A stretch of 64,000 nucleotides of DNA. It comes from Rhizophagus clarus (Eukaryota; Glomeromycota; Glomeromycetes; Glomerales; Glomeraceae). The notes below the pieces were generated by a model. It made no database searches. It was not told where the DNA came from and saw only the letters and a program-made list of their open reading frames with translations. Shown one piece after another: positions 47,241 to 58,718 of the stretch. The position numbers and the translations under genes were made by a program. Location of the stretch: assembly GCA_015698045.1 (NCBI GenBank), contig BLAL01000089.1:293501-357500 (forward strand). Direction: 5' to 3'. The stretch's first letter is position 1. Each line of letters begins with the position of its first letter.

Positions 47241-47655
47241 TCTTAATAGATAGTGGTTGTAGATGAATGGCGGACAGATGGATAGATGAAAATGATAATA
47301 TATAGATAGATATTAGATAGAATTTTATATGTATAATATGTAACTATTAATAAAATGTAGCTATAAATAAATGTTAATAAAACTACTATTATTTGGCCTT
47401 AAAAAATCTCTAGTTTGACCTATTTATCAATAATATTCAGATTATATATAGTAGTTGAATATAGTTTTTTTTTTAGGTCGAATAAATATGTAAATATCCT
47501 AATATAGGTCAAATTTTTCTTTCCGAATTTGAGACGATTGGCACCCTAAATGCGCCAAAAAAATTGGCCTCAATTTGACATAGGTTAGATTGTCATTCGA
47601 CCTATATTCGACCTGGTCAAATTTAGGCTGAATTGTCTTTTTTTGACTAGTGTAA

Positions 47656-48030
47656 ATAAATAGTAAAACGTAAATATAAAAAGTTAGTAATAATTATAAT
47701 AAAATACACAAATACAAAAAGTTAGTATTATGAAGAGTTTGATAAAATTTATAAAAAAAAAAGAAAAAAATACGTGATGATGTTAGTAAAATATAAAAAA
47801 AAGAATAACATTAATAATATTAAAAAAAAAAATAACATTAGTAATATTAAAGGTAAAATTAATATTATAATTTAATAAAAATGCAGAGATCATTCAGACC
47901 AACTAAACACGTTGGATTAACAGTCTACTCAATAGACATAAAGACAGAATTGTATTAGATAGAATTATACACTTAGACGTGTCAACAGGGAAAAAAGAGC
48001 TGCTAACAAACCCTAAGGATATAAAAAGAT
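47656..48030 (+). mobile_element. Left part of a LINE (from about 47879) with AT-rich flank
   Basis: 47656-47878 is A-rich filler. From about 47911 one frame reads WINSLLNRHKDRIVLDRIIH and on to the target site at 48030 (LLTNPKDIKR). This is the region just ahead of the reverse transcriptase in this LINE type. The rest of the LINE resumes at 52758 after the inserted CACTA-type element 2. An in-frame TAA lies just upstream at about 47908. The LINE is 5'-truncated or eroded beyond that. Confidence 0.7.
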
Positions 48031-48589
48031 CACTGGTCAAAATCAATTCTATCAGGTACATATCAGGGACTTATATATCGGTGGCTAATCAGATAAATAT
48101 CAGGTATTTTTACATATCGGGTACCCGATTTATTACACTTCAAAATATGCCTAATTACCAAGACCCCGATATCTAAACTATTGGTCACCGATATGTTATT
48201 TAATATATATCGGGTACAGTTCTATCTTATACATATTGGGTACCCGATATGTGATACAAATTTTAATACGTTAGATTTCATATTATATAACGTATTAAGA
48301 AATTTTTTAGAGTTTACTTTCTTTATAGATTTTTCTTTTTAGAAATTTTTAATTCGTTTAATGTAGTTAAAAAATTTTTATTGTCTTATTTATTGAATGC
48401 ATTATCAAGTTTATAAATTTTTTGTAAAGTGTTTAAAAGTATAATTATTATTGTTAATATTTTTATTTTATTACGTATTTTATTACAATAAATTAATAAA
48501 AAAGTTACAGTCATTTATAATACAATTTTAAGAAAAGTTTGCTCAAACTTTTCTTAATCGTGATCACGTTAGGATCAAGAGGAACAAGG

Positions 48590-49150
48590 GAAACTGCAAC
48601 CTAAAATAAATAAAGAAATGTTAAACTGTTTCTTTAATATTCAAAAAATATCCCTCCTTCTCTCCTTATATTTCAAGTCTGGAGTCCAGCAATCTGAAAA
48701 AAATAAAGAAAGAAATGTTAGTAACGTTTCTTTAACATTAAAAAAAAATCACCACCCTTTTCAACTTACATTCCCAAGTCCAGTTCGTCCAAGAAGGCCG
48801 GCAACCTAAAAAAAATAAAGAAAGAAACATTAGTAACGTTTCTTTAATATTAAAAAAAAATCCCCCGCCCTTTCTAACTTACATTCCCAAGTCTGGTTCG
48901 TTCAAGAAGGCCGGCAACCTAAAAAAAATAAAGAAAGAAACGTTAGTAACATTTCTTTAATATTAAAAAAAAATCACCACCCTTTCCAACTTACATTTCC
49001 CAAGTCTGGTTCGTCCAAGAAGGCTGGCAACCTAAAAAAAATAAAGAAAGAAACGTTAGTAACGTTTCTTTAATATTAAAAAAAAATTCCCCCCACCCCT
49101 TCCAACTTACATTCTAAGTCCGGGAGTCCAGCAACCTAAAAAAAAAATAA
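48590..49150 (-). repeat. Array B: about five 110-bp exon-like units
   Basis: On the minus strand each unit reads: T-run ending TTTTTTTTAG, an exon-like core starting GTTGCCGGCCTTCTTGGACG and closing CTTGGGAAT (36 nt in most copies), donor GTAAGTTGG, then a spacer with the exact palindrome GAAACGTTA-N-TAACGTTTC. The outermost copies are diverged (core 24-25 nt, one donor reading ATAAGG). The core is a multiple of 3 in most copies, so inclusion of any number of units would not shift a frame. Confidence 0.75.
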
Positions 49151-49639
49151 AAAAAAAATTATGGTTTAGAAAACCGTAAAAATAGATTGATCATGATAAT
49201 CAATGATCGTCAAATTAAATTAAAATGCCGAAACTATTGCATGTAAACGTCAAAAGGTTTCGGCAGTTTAGCAAAAATGAGTTTGATCACGTATTTTGAA
49301 AATGTGAAAGATTATTTCAAGATTTTATATTGTAAATTGATAAATTAGTTCTCTCAATTTGATCTATGGAAAGATTTTAGTAACATTTTGGAAGAATCAG
49401 CGGTATTAGATCTGTCACGCCTAAATGTACCTTTTTTAAAAATTTATTGGGAACATTTCATCATTACAATATATTATATAATATATGATGACAGATTGTT
49501 TATTTAATTAATACTTTAATAAAAAAAAATGAATGTTTATTGAATAAAAGCAATTTATTATAATAAGCTTTAATTACTTATAATTGAGGTCGAATTTTTT
49601 AATTTCAGTTGAATATAGGCCGATATTAAATCAAATTAT

Positions 49640-49846
49640 AAAATAGTAAAAATATTAAAATAATAATTAGATGACTATATAATATATATATATATTTAAT
49701 AAAAAATAATAATAATAAAAAATAATAAAAAAAAAAATAATAATAATAAAAATAATAAAAATATAAAAATATAAATAAAAAATAAAAATAAAAATAAAAT
49801 ATAAAAAATACAAAATAAAAAAAAAATAAAAATAAAAAAATATAAT
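49640..49846. repeat. A/T microsatellite region
   Basis: Imperfect AAT/AAAAT repeats just beyond the stop codon of the trihelix gene. Confidence 0.85.
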
Positions 49847-50452
49847 TTACGGATTCTGAGGCTGCCGATGCGCAGTGTTTCTACGCCGCCTACGACTGTG
49901 GTGGTTCCCTAAGAAATATATATAAATTTAGAACTTAAATAACTTAAATATAAATTAAAAAAATTCTTAATAATTACCAGGTCTGTCCCAAAACCTTGTG
50001 CGGAACTGCCTATAATATCTTTCTCCTTCCCGGGACCACCTTTCATTTCGCGCACCATTCCTCCATTTACAGAAATTCTAAAAATGTTAATACTATTAAT
50101 TTTTTATTTTTTTTTATTTTTTTTTTATGATTTATTATTATTTTACTAACATTAAAATTCCTGACCAAGTTTTTCCACTTTCTTTCTACCTGTTGGCTAG
50201 TGAACCTCACGTGGAACCGTCTCCAAATTCTTTGAGCTAGGCTCTCCCAGAATTCGGAGCGGTCCCTCCCAGGTATGTCATGGTAGTAGTTGTTCCTTCT
50301 CCTTTACATTATTTATTTAATTTTTAGATCAGGAAACGTAAGAGAAAAAAAACTAGAATATGATCAAAGTTATTTATTAGTTTTCATTTAATTTTTTACC
50401 TCCTATATCTTATTAAATATTCAGTTATTGCATCAGTCCAATTTGCGGGCAT
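49847..50452 (-). CDS. Trihelix/SANT-like DNA-binding protein of the CACTA-type element (four exons, 121 aa)
   Basis: Exons 50452-50400, 50301-50151, 50077-49978 and 49908-49847 join through three GT-AG introns (98, 73 and 69 nt) into one 366-nt frame from ATG to TAA. Residues 5-68 fit a trihelix or Myb/SANT-like fold: three amphipathic helices each with a Trp (W5 in NWTDAITEYL, W36 in SEFWESLAQRIW, W60 in VERKWKNLVRNF), the last being the usual recognition helix. The C-terminal 50 residues are Arg-rich (WSREGERYYRQFRTRFW, SRRRRRN), suited to nucleic-acid contact or nuclear import. It lies between the inverted ends of the transposon and has much higher GC than its surroundings. It probably binds the subterminal TATCGGGTACCCGATA repeats; that last point is inference. 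Intact, hence possibly still expressed. Confidence 0.75.
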
Positions 50453-52374
50453 TTTAAGAAAAAGAATATATAATAATAAAAATAACGGCAACAAATTTTA
50501 AGAAAAAGAATATATAATAGAAATAACGACAACAAATTTATTGTAAGAAAAAAAAAAAAGATGATACCTCTTTTTAAAAACAATTTTTTATCACCTTATA
50601 TTATTATATTAATTACCCTTCAAGAACATTTACGTAAATTGTTCTAATTTCTCAAATATGTCATGATTGTTATGATCTGTCTTCTTTATATTAATTATAA
50701 TACAGATACGGATCTACAATACAATCAATCACAATGAACAAGTTAAACTCGACCTAAACTCAATTGTTATGATCGTGATTCCAAAATATCAAGATAAAGG
50801 TCTTCTTTTTAATTATATATCAAATCTAAAAAAGGTAAAATCTAATAATACAGATACGTAAATAAATAGTGTTTTTTATTTTGGTTTATAATAAGCTTTT
50901 GCTAATTATAGACTACAAATAAAACAATTACGGATCTATAATACATTACACAAAGATCTTGAGCGAACAAGTTAAACTTGAGTTCAAAGCGAACAATTTA
51001 AATTCAAAATAAAATATCCAAGATTAACAAAAAAGTTGGTAACGTTATAATGAAATCGGTAGTAAAACTTAATTTAATCATCTTTAATTAGGTATAAAAA
51101 TTCTGATAAATTTAATAAAATCAGTGATTTTTTAATAATTTTATTAACTCAAGTTGAGCACGAATAGTGAATAATCAAGTTTGTGCTTCTTCGCTAATAT
51201 TGACTTATGCATTCGATAGGTGACCGATTTTGTGGCTGATGTGGCTGAATATAATATTACCCAAATAACCAATAAAAATTGATAATTTTGTTGATCATGT
51301 GATTGCATGATCATGATTTAATTATTTATTTATCGTATTTTTTTTTTTTTTTTTTCAAAAACTTTTTCTCTCTTTCTCAAATTTTTACTTTATTGTTTTG
51401 TCTAAAAAATAAAGATAAAGGTATATTTTTTGTTGAAATTTCTTTTCCCATTATTATGTTATTTATAATATTACCCAAATAACCAATAAAAATTGATAAT
51501 TTTGTTGATCATGTGATTGCACGATCACGATTTAATTATTTATTTATCGTTTTTTTTTTTTTTCAAAACTTTTTTCTCTCTCTTTCAAATTTTTACTTTA
51601 TTGTTTTTGTCTAAAAAATAAAGATAAAGGTATATTTTTTGTTGAAATTTCTTTTTCCATTATTATGTTATTCTTAACACTTTTATTAATATATTTTTCC
51701 AATGTATTTCTTCTCACTAACGTCCTAAACAATGTTCTACTATCGAGTTTTTTACTTTATTGGTTTTTCTAAAAAATAAATACAAAGGTACATTTTTTGT
51801 TGAAATTTCTTTTTCCATCCTGTTAACACTCTTACTAATATTTTTTTCTAATGTGTTTCCTCCTACTAACGTTCCTACTAACAATGTTCTACTGTTAAAC
51901 ATTTTTTATTTCTTACTTTTACTAATACTTCTACTAACATTAACACTAACATTAATACTTATACTTTATATTTTTTTTTATTGACGTTCCTTTTCTATTT
52001 CTACTAACTTTCATACTAACATTAATACTAACACTTTCTAATGTAAAAATTTTTTTATTAACGTTCCTTTTCTTTTGCTAACACTTCTACTAATATTCAT
52101 ACTAACACTTTTATTACTAACATTTTACTTTCTTTCAAATTAAATAGATATAATGAAATGAAAACAAGCAAACAAGTGAACATTAATTGTAAATTTGTGT
52201 AAAGAGTAGTGAATTTTTTTTATAATATTTTTTGTATAATATTTTTTTTTATTATCGATTGAAAATATAAATAAAACTTTCAGTAATTACAATTAAATGA
52301 ATTAAATTACTTTTAAATTACAATTGTATTTAAATTATAAATCTACTACTATTAATGCCCCATAAATGCTATAC
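50453..52374. repeat. Interior of CACTA-type element 2, including a 214-bp tandem duplication
   Basis: 51251-51464 and 51465-51678 are near-identical direct copies, each containing a TGATCATGTGATTG block, a long T-run and a TTTTGTTGAAATTTC block. A shorter third copy follows to about 51830. After this, 51880-52120 is a CTAACATTAATA-like simple repeat. No gene beyond the trihelix gene is visible. Confidence 0.75.
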
Positions 52375-52757
52375 TTTTCGGCTATCCGATATGTGTGAAA
52401 ATTATGAAATTATGCTTATATTTCAAATACAAATAGGATACATATCGGGTATATATAGGATACTTATTAACACTATCCGATAAGTGTATAATATCTGTCC
52501 GATATTTTTTTAAAATATATCAGGTACCCAATAAATCTATGATATGTAACCGATATTTAACTACCCAATATGTATGAGAAATGTACCCGATATGTACGTT
52601 ATATGTCACCGATTTTTTGCATCCGACGGGTACATATCGGGTACCCGATATGTGTAGTATTATTAAATAGCATACACATATTTCACACATATCGGGTACA
52701 TATCAGATACCCGATATGTACCCGATATGTACCCGATAGCATCGATTTTGACTAGTG

Positions 52758-55700
52758 GATACAGTCCACTACAATATAAAGACCTACAGAAAAATGAAAA
52801 CATAAATTTGATAATATACCTCAGGAGTGGAAAGACATATATGAACCACTCAAAGACGTTGACGAATCCATATACCAATACATCATGAATACTCTGACGA
52901 CAGATGAATAGCACAGCATCCTAAGAGAAAGTAACGATAAATCAACACTAGGAGGCATCAGGTATAGGTTACAAATTGATCAAGAAAGTAGGCTCAAAAA
53001 GACACGCATGCTTCATACGTTTTGCGGAAGTAATCTTCAAAACAGCAATTTTCCCAGATGAATGGAACACATCACAGATCTTTCCTATACTGAAGCCCAA
53101 GGAATGGCAGTACAAACTGAACAATACACACCCCATACTGTTCATTGAATGTTTGCGAAAGGCATATGTTAAGATTATCATGAAAAAACTAAGCTCTACC
53201 TTACTTCAACATAACGTTCTCAAAGGATTGAACTTCGCAGGTTTGCCAAAAAGATCAATTAATACCACAATATACGTAATTAACAATATTATAGAAGACG
53301 CGCAACAGTCTAAAAAAGAACTTTGGATTTGTTTGCAGGATATGGCAAAGGCCTTTGACTCAGTGGGGATGGTCCCACTTCTCAACACGCTCAAAAGAAT
53401 CAAATGCTCACCACCCTTAATGTCATTCATTATACACTTCTTCAAAAACAGGAAACTAAGAATAATCACAGAATACGGCCTTTTGGATTGCTTTTAGGCG
53501 GGTGACAGTATTGATCAAGGAGAAATGATCTCCCCCTTGATCTGAAAAATCTTTTACAACTCACTTCTGATTAGAATCAATGATGACTCCTCATTAGGCT
53601 ATATACTCAAAGATTGTTGGCCAAACAATCTCACCCCCAACACAAAAGAATATTGGTTGAAAGTGGAAGGAGTAGCTTTCACAGATGATACAGTCTGAAT
53701 TGCGAATAGCCAAACTGAAATGACACGTATCATTGACATTTTTAACTCTTTCTATCAACTTAATGATATAAAGATTAATGGAAGCAAATCAGAATTATTA
53801 ATATGGAATTCAAAAATGCTGAAAGACCAGTTGCAAATTATAATAGGCTTGGACAGTGACATCATCAAAGCTAATACACCTACGCAATGTTTACATTATC
53901 TAGGAATATACATCTGTAGCAAAGCTGATAATTGCCATGTGAAAAGATTAATACAAAAAGAAATAACATCGATTTGCAGCATCCTTAGAAACAAGAAAAT
54001 AAGGCTGTGCAACTTATTTACATTAACAACAAAATTCTACTTGCAAAAATAGAATATTGGATAAAAACTGTTTTTATAAATGAACATAGATGCAATAGTC
54101 TGCATAATCTGTTTATAAGATTAATTAAAAACAAAATGTGCATTATAACAAGTGCGAATAATAATATGGGGTCTTTGCAATAGAAAGGTACGAAACTCAA
54201 AAAAATTTTTAAATTTATTTTATATACTAATTATGTTTTTTATACTAAAATAAATGTAAATTTAATATTAATTAAATTTTTATTTTTTTTGAGTTTCGTA
54301 CCTTTCTATTGCAAAGACCCCATATAGTTCATCACAAAGGTATTATTGGCATAACAGCTCTTTATCAACACCTAAGGGAAGCACAATTCGCAGAATTTAT
54401 TATAGGGCTCAATTCTAGTGACTGGGAAGGAATCAGTATAAGAATCCTGTTGAGAAAAATCCAAATCAGATTAGGCATCATTGATTGCATAATCACAATT
54501 CACTTATCAGCCATAATAGACATCACAAATATAAAAAGCTTCTCCTTTAAAGTTCTTAGAGAAATAAAAAGCCAATTATACGACTTTAGTAAAACACAAT
54601 TGGCAACCTCTTGGAACATAATACGTAACAGCCTTACTATCATAGAAAAATTAAAACAGATCACTAGTAAATCTAATGCAAATGATGATGCAATAAACAA
54701 AGTTCTCATGTCCTATTACAAAAGGTCAGATAATCAATTTGATCTAATATTCTATTATCAGCTTCTAGCTAATAGCAGTTTATACCTCATGACATGAGAT
54801 CAAATCAAATACGTTCATCATCTTACAGCAAAAGGTCCTAGGTCAAGATACATGAAAGCACTGGAACGAGACATTAATACAAATTCATTCCATCAAACAA
54901 TTCCACAAAACTACTACAGTTTATCTTTAACATTGTACATAACAAATATTTCACCAATACCAATTTCACGTGATAAAAGGAAAAAAGAATGGATAGTCAC
55001 ATACCAAGATGGAAAAAAATATATTGGAAAGATCATAAAAAAGTCAAATGGAAGCTCATTCTAATATTAGCATTGGCTCAAAACTTCACAGTACACACTG
55101 GAAAAATGTGTTTTCTGCATTAACTCAAAAGAACAACAAAGTTGTATAAAAAGAAGTACATATAATACAGCAATAGTCATTCTGGTAAAAATGGTTAAGT
55201 TGTCTTCAACAGAGAATGGCTTCAGAATTATTATACCAACAGACTTAATACAATACAAAAAAGGACAAAGTCGTAATTATTTATCTGAGCAAGAACACCC
55301 AGTATTAGAAATTAAGATTAATAAACTAGAGATTGAAATAATACGAAATAGGATCTCATCAATAATATTGCAAGATGAATTAATCCAACATTATAATAAT
55401 ATGACCAAATTGCACACTAATGAACTGCATATTTATACTGATGGATCATTAAATCTAAATTCAGTTGATGGATATAACCAAATAATTATGGGAGCAGGGT
55501 GGATAGTAAAAAATACAGAAATAGATTTCACATGTGGAATTACATATTTCCCTTCCTCTACAAGATCAGAATTGTTAGCAATTTTAACAGCCTTATTAAC
55601 AGTTCCTATAAATAATAACATGCACATATATACAGATAGCCAGTCAGCAATTGATAGTATCAATAACATGTTACAATTAAGATGAATTATAGAGAGGAAA

Positions 55701-56812
55701 CTATTCAAACAAAATAATTACATTTTATTATATGTAATAATAGATTTAGTTTACATTAAAAAGATTAATTTAATTTTGCATAAAGTAAAAGGACATTCAG
55801 GATGTATATGGAATGATAAAGCAGATAAGCTAGCTAAAAAAGGAAGTGAATTAGCCCTAGAAAATAAAGACAGAATAGTAGATCTGGAATTCATTCTTAA
55901 TAATAGTAATTTTGAGTTCATACCAAAATGGAGTGGAGTTTGCATAGATAGACAAATAAGAAAATTTTGTGCATAAATATCAGATGCTATATATGAAGCC
56001 AACTGGTCATGTAACAAATATTGGAGTGATATATTTATAGATCAACACAAAAATTGGTATTGGGATGCATATTGGGAAACAACCAAATGAGTTAATCATT
56101 TCAACTGCAATTCCTTTAAAAATAATGATGAATTAATACATATTATAAAATGTTAAAATAATCTTCTGTCCACTATGGATAATTTAAAACACAGATTAAA
56201 TATTTACAATAATTTATTATGCCCTATGTGTAATAAAGAAGAAGAAACACTGAAACATCTTACAATTTGTGAAGGCACACAAGAGAATTTTGAAGTAATT
56301 GAAAATCAAATTATTACAAAAATACTTAAAATCATAAAGAAACATAATTCAAAGAACAACATCAGTTATAATGAATTGGAAAAATATTATTTAAATATAA
56401 AGATGAAGTTACTTTTGAATTAAAAGAAAAAAATAAAGTAAAATTAACTTGTGAATTAATTTCAAGTTCTATAATGATGAATTTACAGCAGAAAACATCC
56501 AGAAAACTTAGTAAAATAATTGCTAATAAAACAATTAACTTATTCCACAAATTTTTTAGATCAATTCTTTAAAAGCAACGTTGTGAAAAAATGCAACAAC
56601 ATAAACGTGATGCAGGAATCTCTCAAGCAGCAAAAAAAAGAAATACAAATTCAATACAAATCCTATCACTTAATACACAAACAAATAATAACTGAAAATA
56701 AGAAGTATTGGAAAAATTAAAAACAAGTTTAAGCAGATATACAGATCATATTAAAGAATGGATAAAAAAAGGCAGTTCAATATCATGGAAATCAAAATCA
56801 AAAAAATTGTAA
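52758..56812 (+). mobile_element. LINE with reverse transcriptase and RNase H, degraded
   Basis: Continues the LINE cut at 48030. RT region 52976-54052: [12 protein letters not shown], motif [10 protein letters not shown], motif B neighbourhood AGDSIDQGEMISPL, motif C AFTDDTV (the usual FADD reads FTDD). RNase H domain 55424-55970: YTDGS, SELLAILTAL, YTDSQSAID, KGHSGCIWNDKADKLAKKG. A zinc-binding end CPMCNKEEETLKHLTIC follows at 56222-56272 and a basic tail to about 56812. Several in-frame stops interrupt it, many of them TGA where Trp is expected (for example 53538-53540 and 53695-53697), plus a few frame changes, so it is inactive. A MITE is inserted at 54167-54322. Confidence 0.85.
54167..54322. 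mobile_element. Mariner-like MITE (156 bp) inserted in the LINE
   Basis: Perfect terminal inverted repeats of at least 39 bp starting TGGGGTCTTTGCAATAGAAA (54167-54205 and 54284-54322), with an AT-only middle. TA dinucleotides flank both sides (54165-54166 and 54323-54324), as produced by Tc1/mariner transposases. Without it and one TA, the LINE frame continues in the expected order. The perfect repeats suggest recent insertion. Confidence 0.85.
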
Positions 56813-57060
56813 AAAGCAGCGTAACGGGTATTTTGACTTTCCTCCTATGATCACAAGGATGTAATATCTAAGATAGCTCATTTCACACGTGCTTACTTGT
56901 GTAAGAGAATTATCAACTGACAGTGCACATATGGGATTTCTTTGAAATGACAGATGGTTTATAGATTAATCATATTAGAATTAATTAATTATATTTTTTA
57001 TGTAATTTACAAAAATTTTAATAAATCTATAAATGCGCTGCAGAAAAAAAAAAAAAAAAT
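56813..57060. other. Spacer between the LINE and the satellite
   Basis: Includes the probable 3' end of the LINE and plain AT-rich sequence. No gene. Confidence 0.4.
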
Positions 57061-58430
57061 TTAATAAAAAGTGTATTTTTTTTTAAAAATGTTACGAAAT
57101 CTAAAAAAATTCTCTATTAAAAATATTTTATACAAACTCTTAGAAAATCTTAAAAAAAAAAATTTTCTATCAAAAATATCTATATGAACCCTAAAAAATT
57201 TCACAAAAAAGGAATCTCTACCAAAATATCTTATATGAACTTTTAGGAAATCTCTCTCAAAAAAATTTTCTATCAAAGAAGCTTTTCTATCAGATATCCC
57301 ATACGAACTCTTCCCATATGAACTCTCAGAAATTCTCAAAAAAATTTTCTATCAAAGAATCCCATGCAAATCCTACCCTAAAAATTTTCACAAAAAATTT
57401 TCTATCAGATATCCCATACGAACTTTTCCTATATGAACTCTTATAAAATCTCTTAAAAAAAATTTTCTATCAAAGATATCCCATACGAATCCTTACTATA
57501 TAAATCACACTTGGAAAATCTTTATTAAAAAATCCCATACGAACTCTTTCCACATGAATTCTAAGAAAATTTCTTAAAAAAAATTTTCTATCAAAGAATC
57601 CCATATGAACCTTTTCTATATAAACTCTTAGAAAATCTCTAAGAAAAATTTTTCTATCAGATAACCTATACAAACTCTTAAAAATAAAAAAAAATCAATT
57701 TATCAAAAATATCCTATACGAATCTTAGAAATCTCTTTCAAAAAATTTTCTATCAAAAAATCCTATGCAAATCCTTTCTATATGAACCCTAAAAAATTTC
57801 ACAAAAAAATTTTCTATCAGATATCCCATACAAACTCCTATACGAACTCTTAGAAAATTTCTTAAAAAAAATTTTCTATCAAAGAATCCCATATAAATCT
57901 TTTCCATATGAACTTTTAGAAATCTCTTAAAAAAAATTTTTTATTAAAGAATCCCATGCGAATGCTTTCCATATGAACTCTTAGAAAATACAAACTCTTT
58001 CCATACAAACTCTCTCAAAAAAAAATTTTTTATTAAATATCCCATACAAACTGAACTCAGAAAATCTCTTAAAAAAAAATTTTCTATCAAATATTCCATA
58101 CGAACTCTTCCTGTATGAACTTTTAGAAATAAAAAAAAATCTATTTATCAAAAATATCTTATACGAATCTTAAAAAATCTCTCAAAAAAAAATTTCCTAT
58201 CTGAACCTTTCTCATATGAACTCAGAAAATTTCTCAAAAAAATTTTCTATCAGATATCCTATATGAACTCTTTCCATATGAACTCAGAAAATAAAAAAAA
58301 ATTTTCTATTAGATACCTTATACAAATTCTTAGAAATCTCAAAAAAAAAAAGAATCTTTATTTATCAATAATATCCTATACGAATTTTAGAAAATCTATT
58401 AAAAAAAATTTTCTATCAGAGTTTAAAATA
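57061..58430. repeat. Degenerate satellite with a TTTTCTATCA...CCATACGAACTC unit
   Basis: Around 20 imperfect copies of a 55-75-bp unit built from AAAAATTTTCTATCA, GAATCCCATACGAACTC and TTTCCATATGAACTCTTAGA phrases. The minus-strand frames seen here (repeating FDRKFFLRNFLRVHIE) are by-products of the repeat and are not genes. Confidence 0.85.
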
Positions 58431-58469
58431 GTTTATAAATAAAATGTTATTATTGAAAAAATCTAAAAA

Positions 58470-58718
58470 TTTGCTAATATATAATAAGCCAATTAGCAAC
58501 CAATCAGTTATCAATCTGATATGTGACCTATTGATAACTGGTAAATTCAACCATATAGCAATCGGTCTTCAATCAGTCATATGACCAGTTGATAACTGAT
58601 TTGGATTTTATACCTGATTGATGACTGATTGAAAGAATCAGTCATCAATAGGTAACCAATTGGATATCAATCAGTCACATGACCAATTGGTGATCGATTT
58701 AATTCTATTTGACCTGTG
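58470..58718. repeat. Subterminal-type repeats ending in a possible third CACTA-type terminus
   Basis: Repeated, inverted phrases such as ACCAATCAGTTATCAAT and GACCAGTTGATAACTGAT fill the stretch. Its right edge reads, in reverse complement, CACAGGTCAAATAGAATT, close in form to the ends of elements 1 and 2. The left end was not found, so the element may be truncated or may extend over the satellite. Confidence 0.4.

Larger units (their letters stand above)
45279..47652. mobile_element. CACTA-type non-autonomous DNA transposon 1
   Basis: The left end CACTAGTCGAAAAAGG and the right end, read in reverse complement CACTAGTCAAAAAAAG, are inverted repeats that continue through TTCAGCCT and a GGCC/GACC block for about 40 bp. 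TAA flanks both sides (45276-45278 and 47653-47655) as a 3-bp target duplication. Subterminal copies of a TATTCGACC motif occur at both ends (45320-45400; 47470-47620). CACTA ends plus a 3-bp duplication are the hallmark of the CMC/EnSpm superfamily. No transposase frame is present. The interior is a pyrimidine-rich tract (45480-45710) and microexon-like array A. Confidence 0.8.
48031..52757. mobile_element. CACTA-type DNA transposon 2, inserted in a LINE
   Basis: The left end CACTGGTCAAAATCAATTCT and the right end, in reverse complement CACTAGTCAAAATCGATGCT, are inverted repeats. The flanks carry GAT on both sides (48028-48030 and 52758-52760), a 3-bp duplication. Both subterminal regions (48050-48250 and 52380-52745) hold many copies of a palindromic TATCGGGTACCCGATA motif, probably transposase binding sites. 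The interior holds microexon-like array B (minus), an intact small trihelix gene (minus, 49847-50452) and a 214-bp tandem duplication. No transposase with DDE motifs was recognised, so it may be non-autonomous. Confidence 0.85.

Noticed and set aside
57061-57907. Minus frames of 60-92 codons repeating FDRKFFLRNF
   Set aside because: By-product of the satellite repeat.
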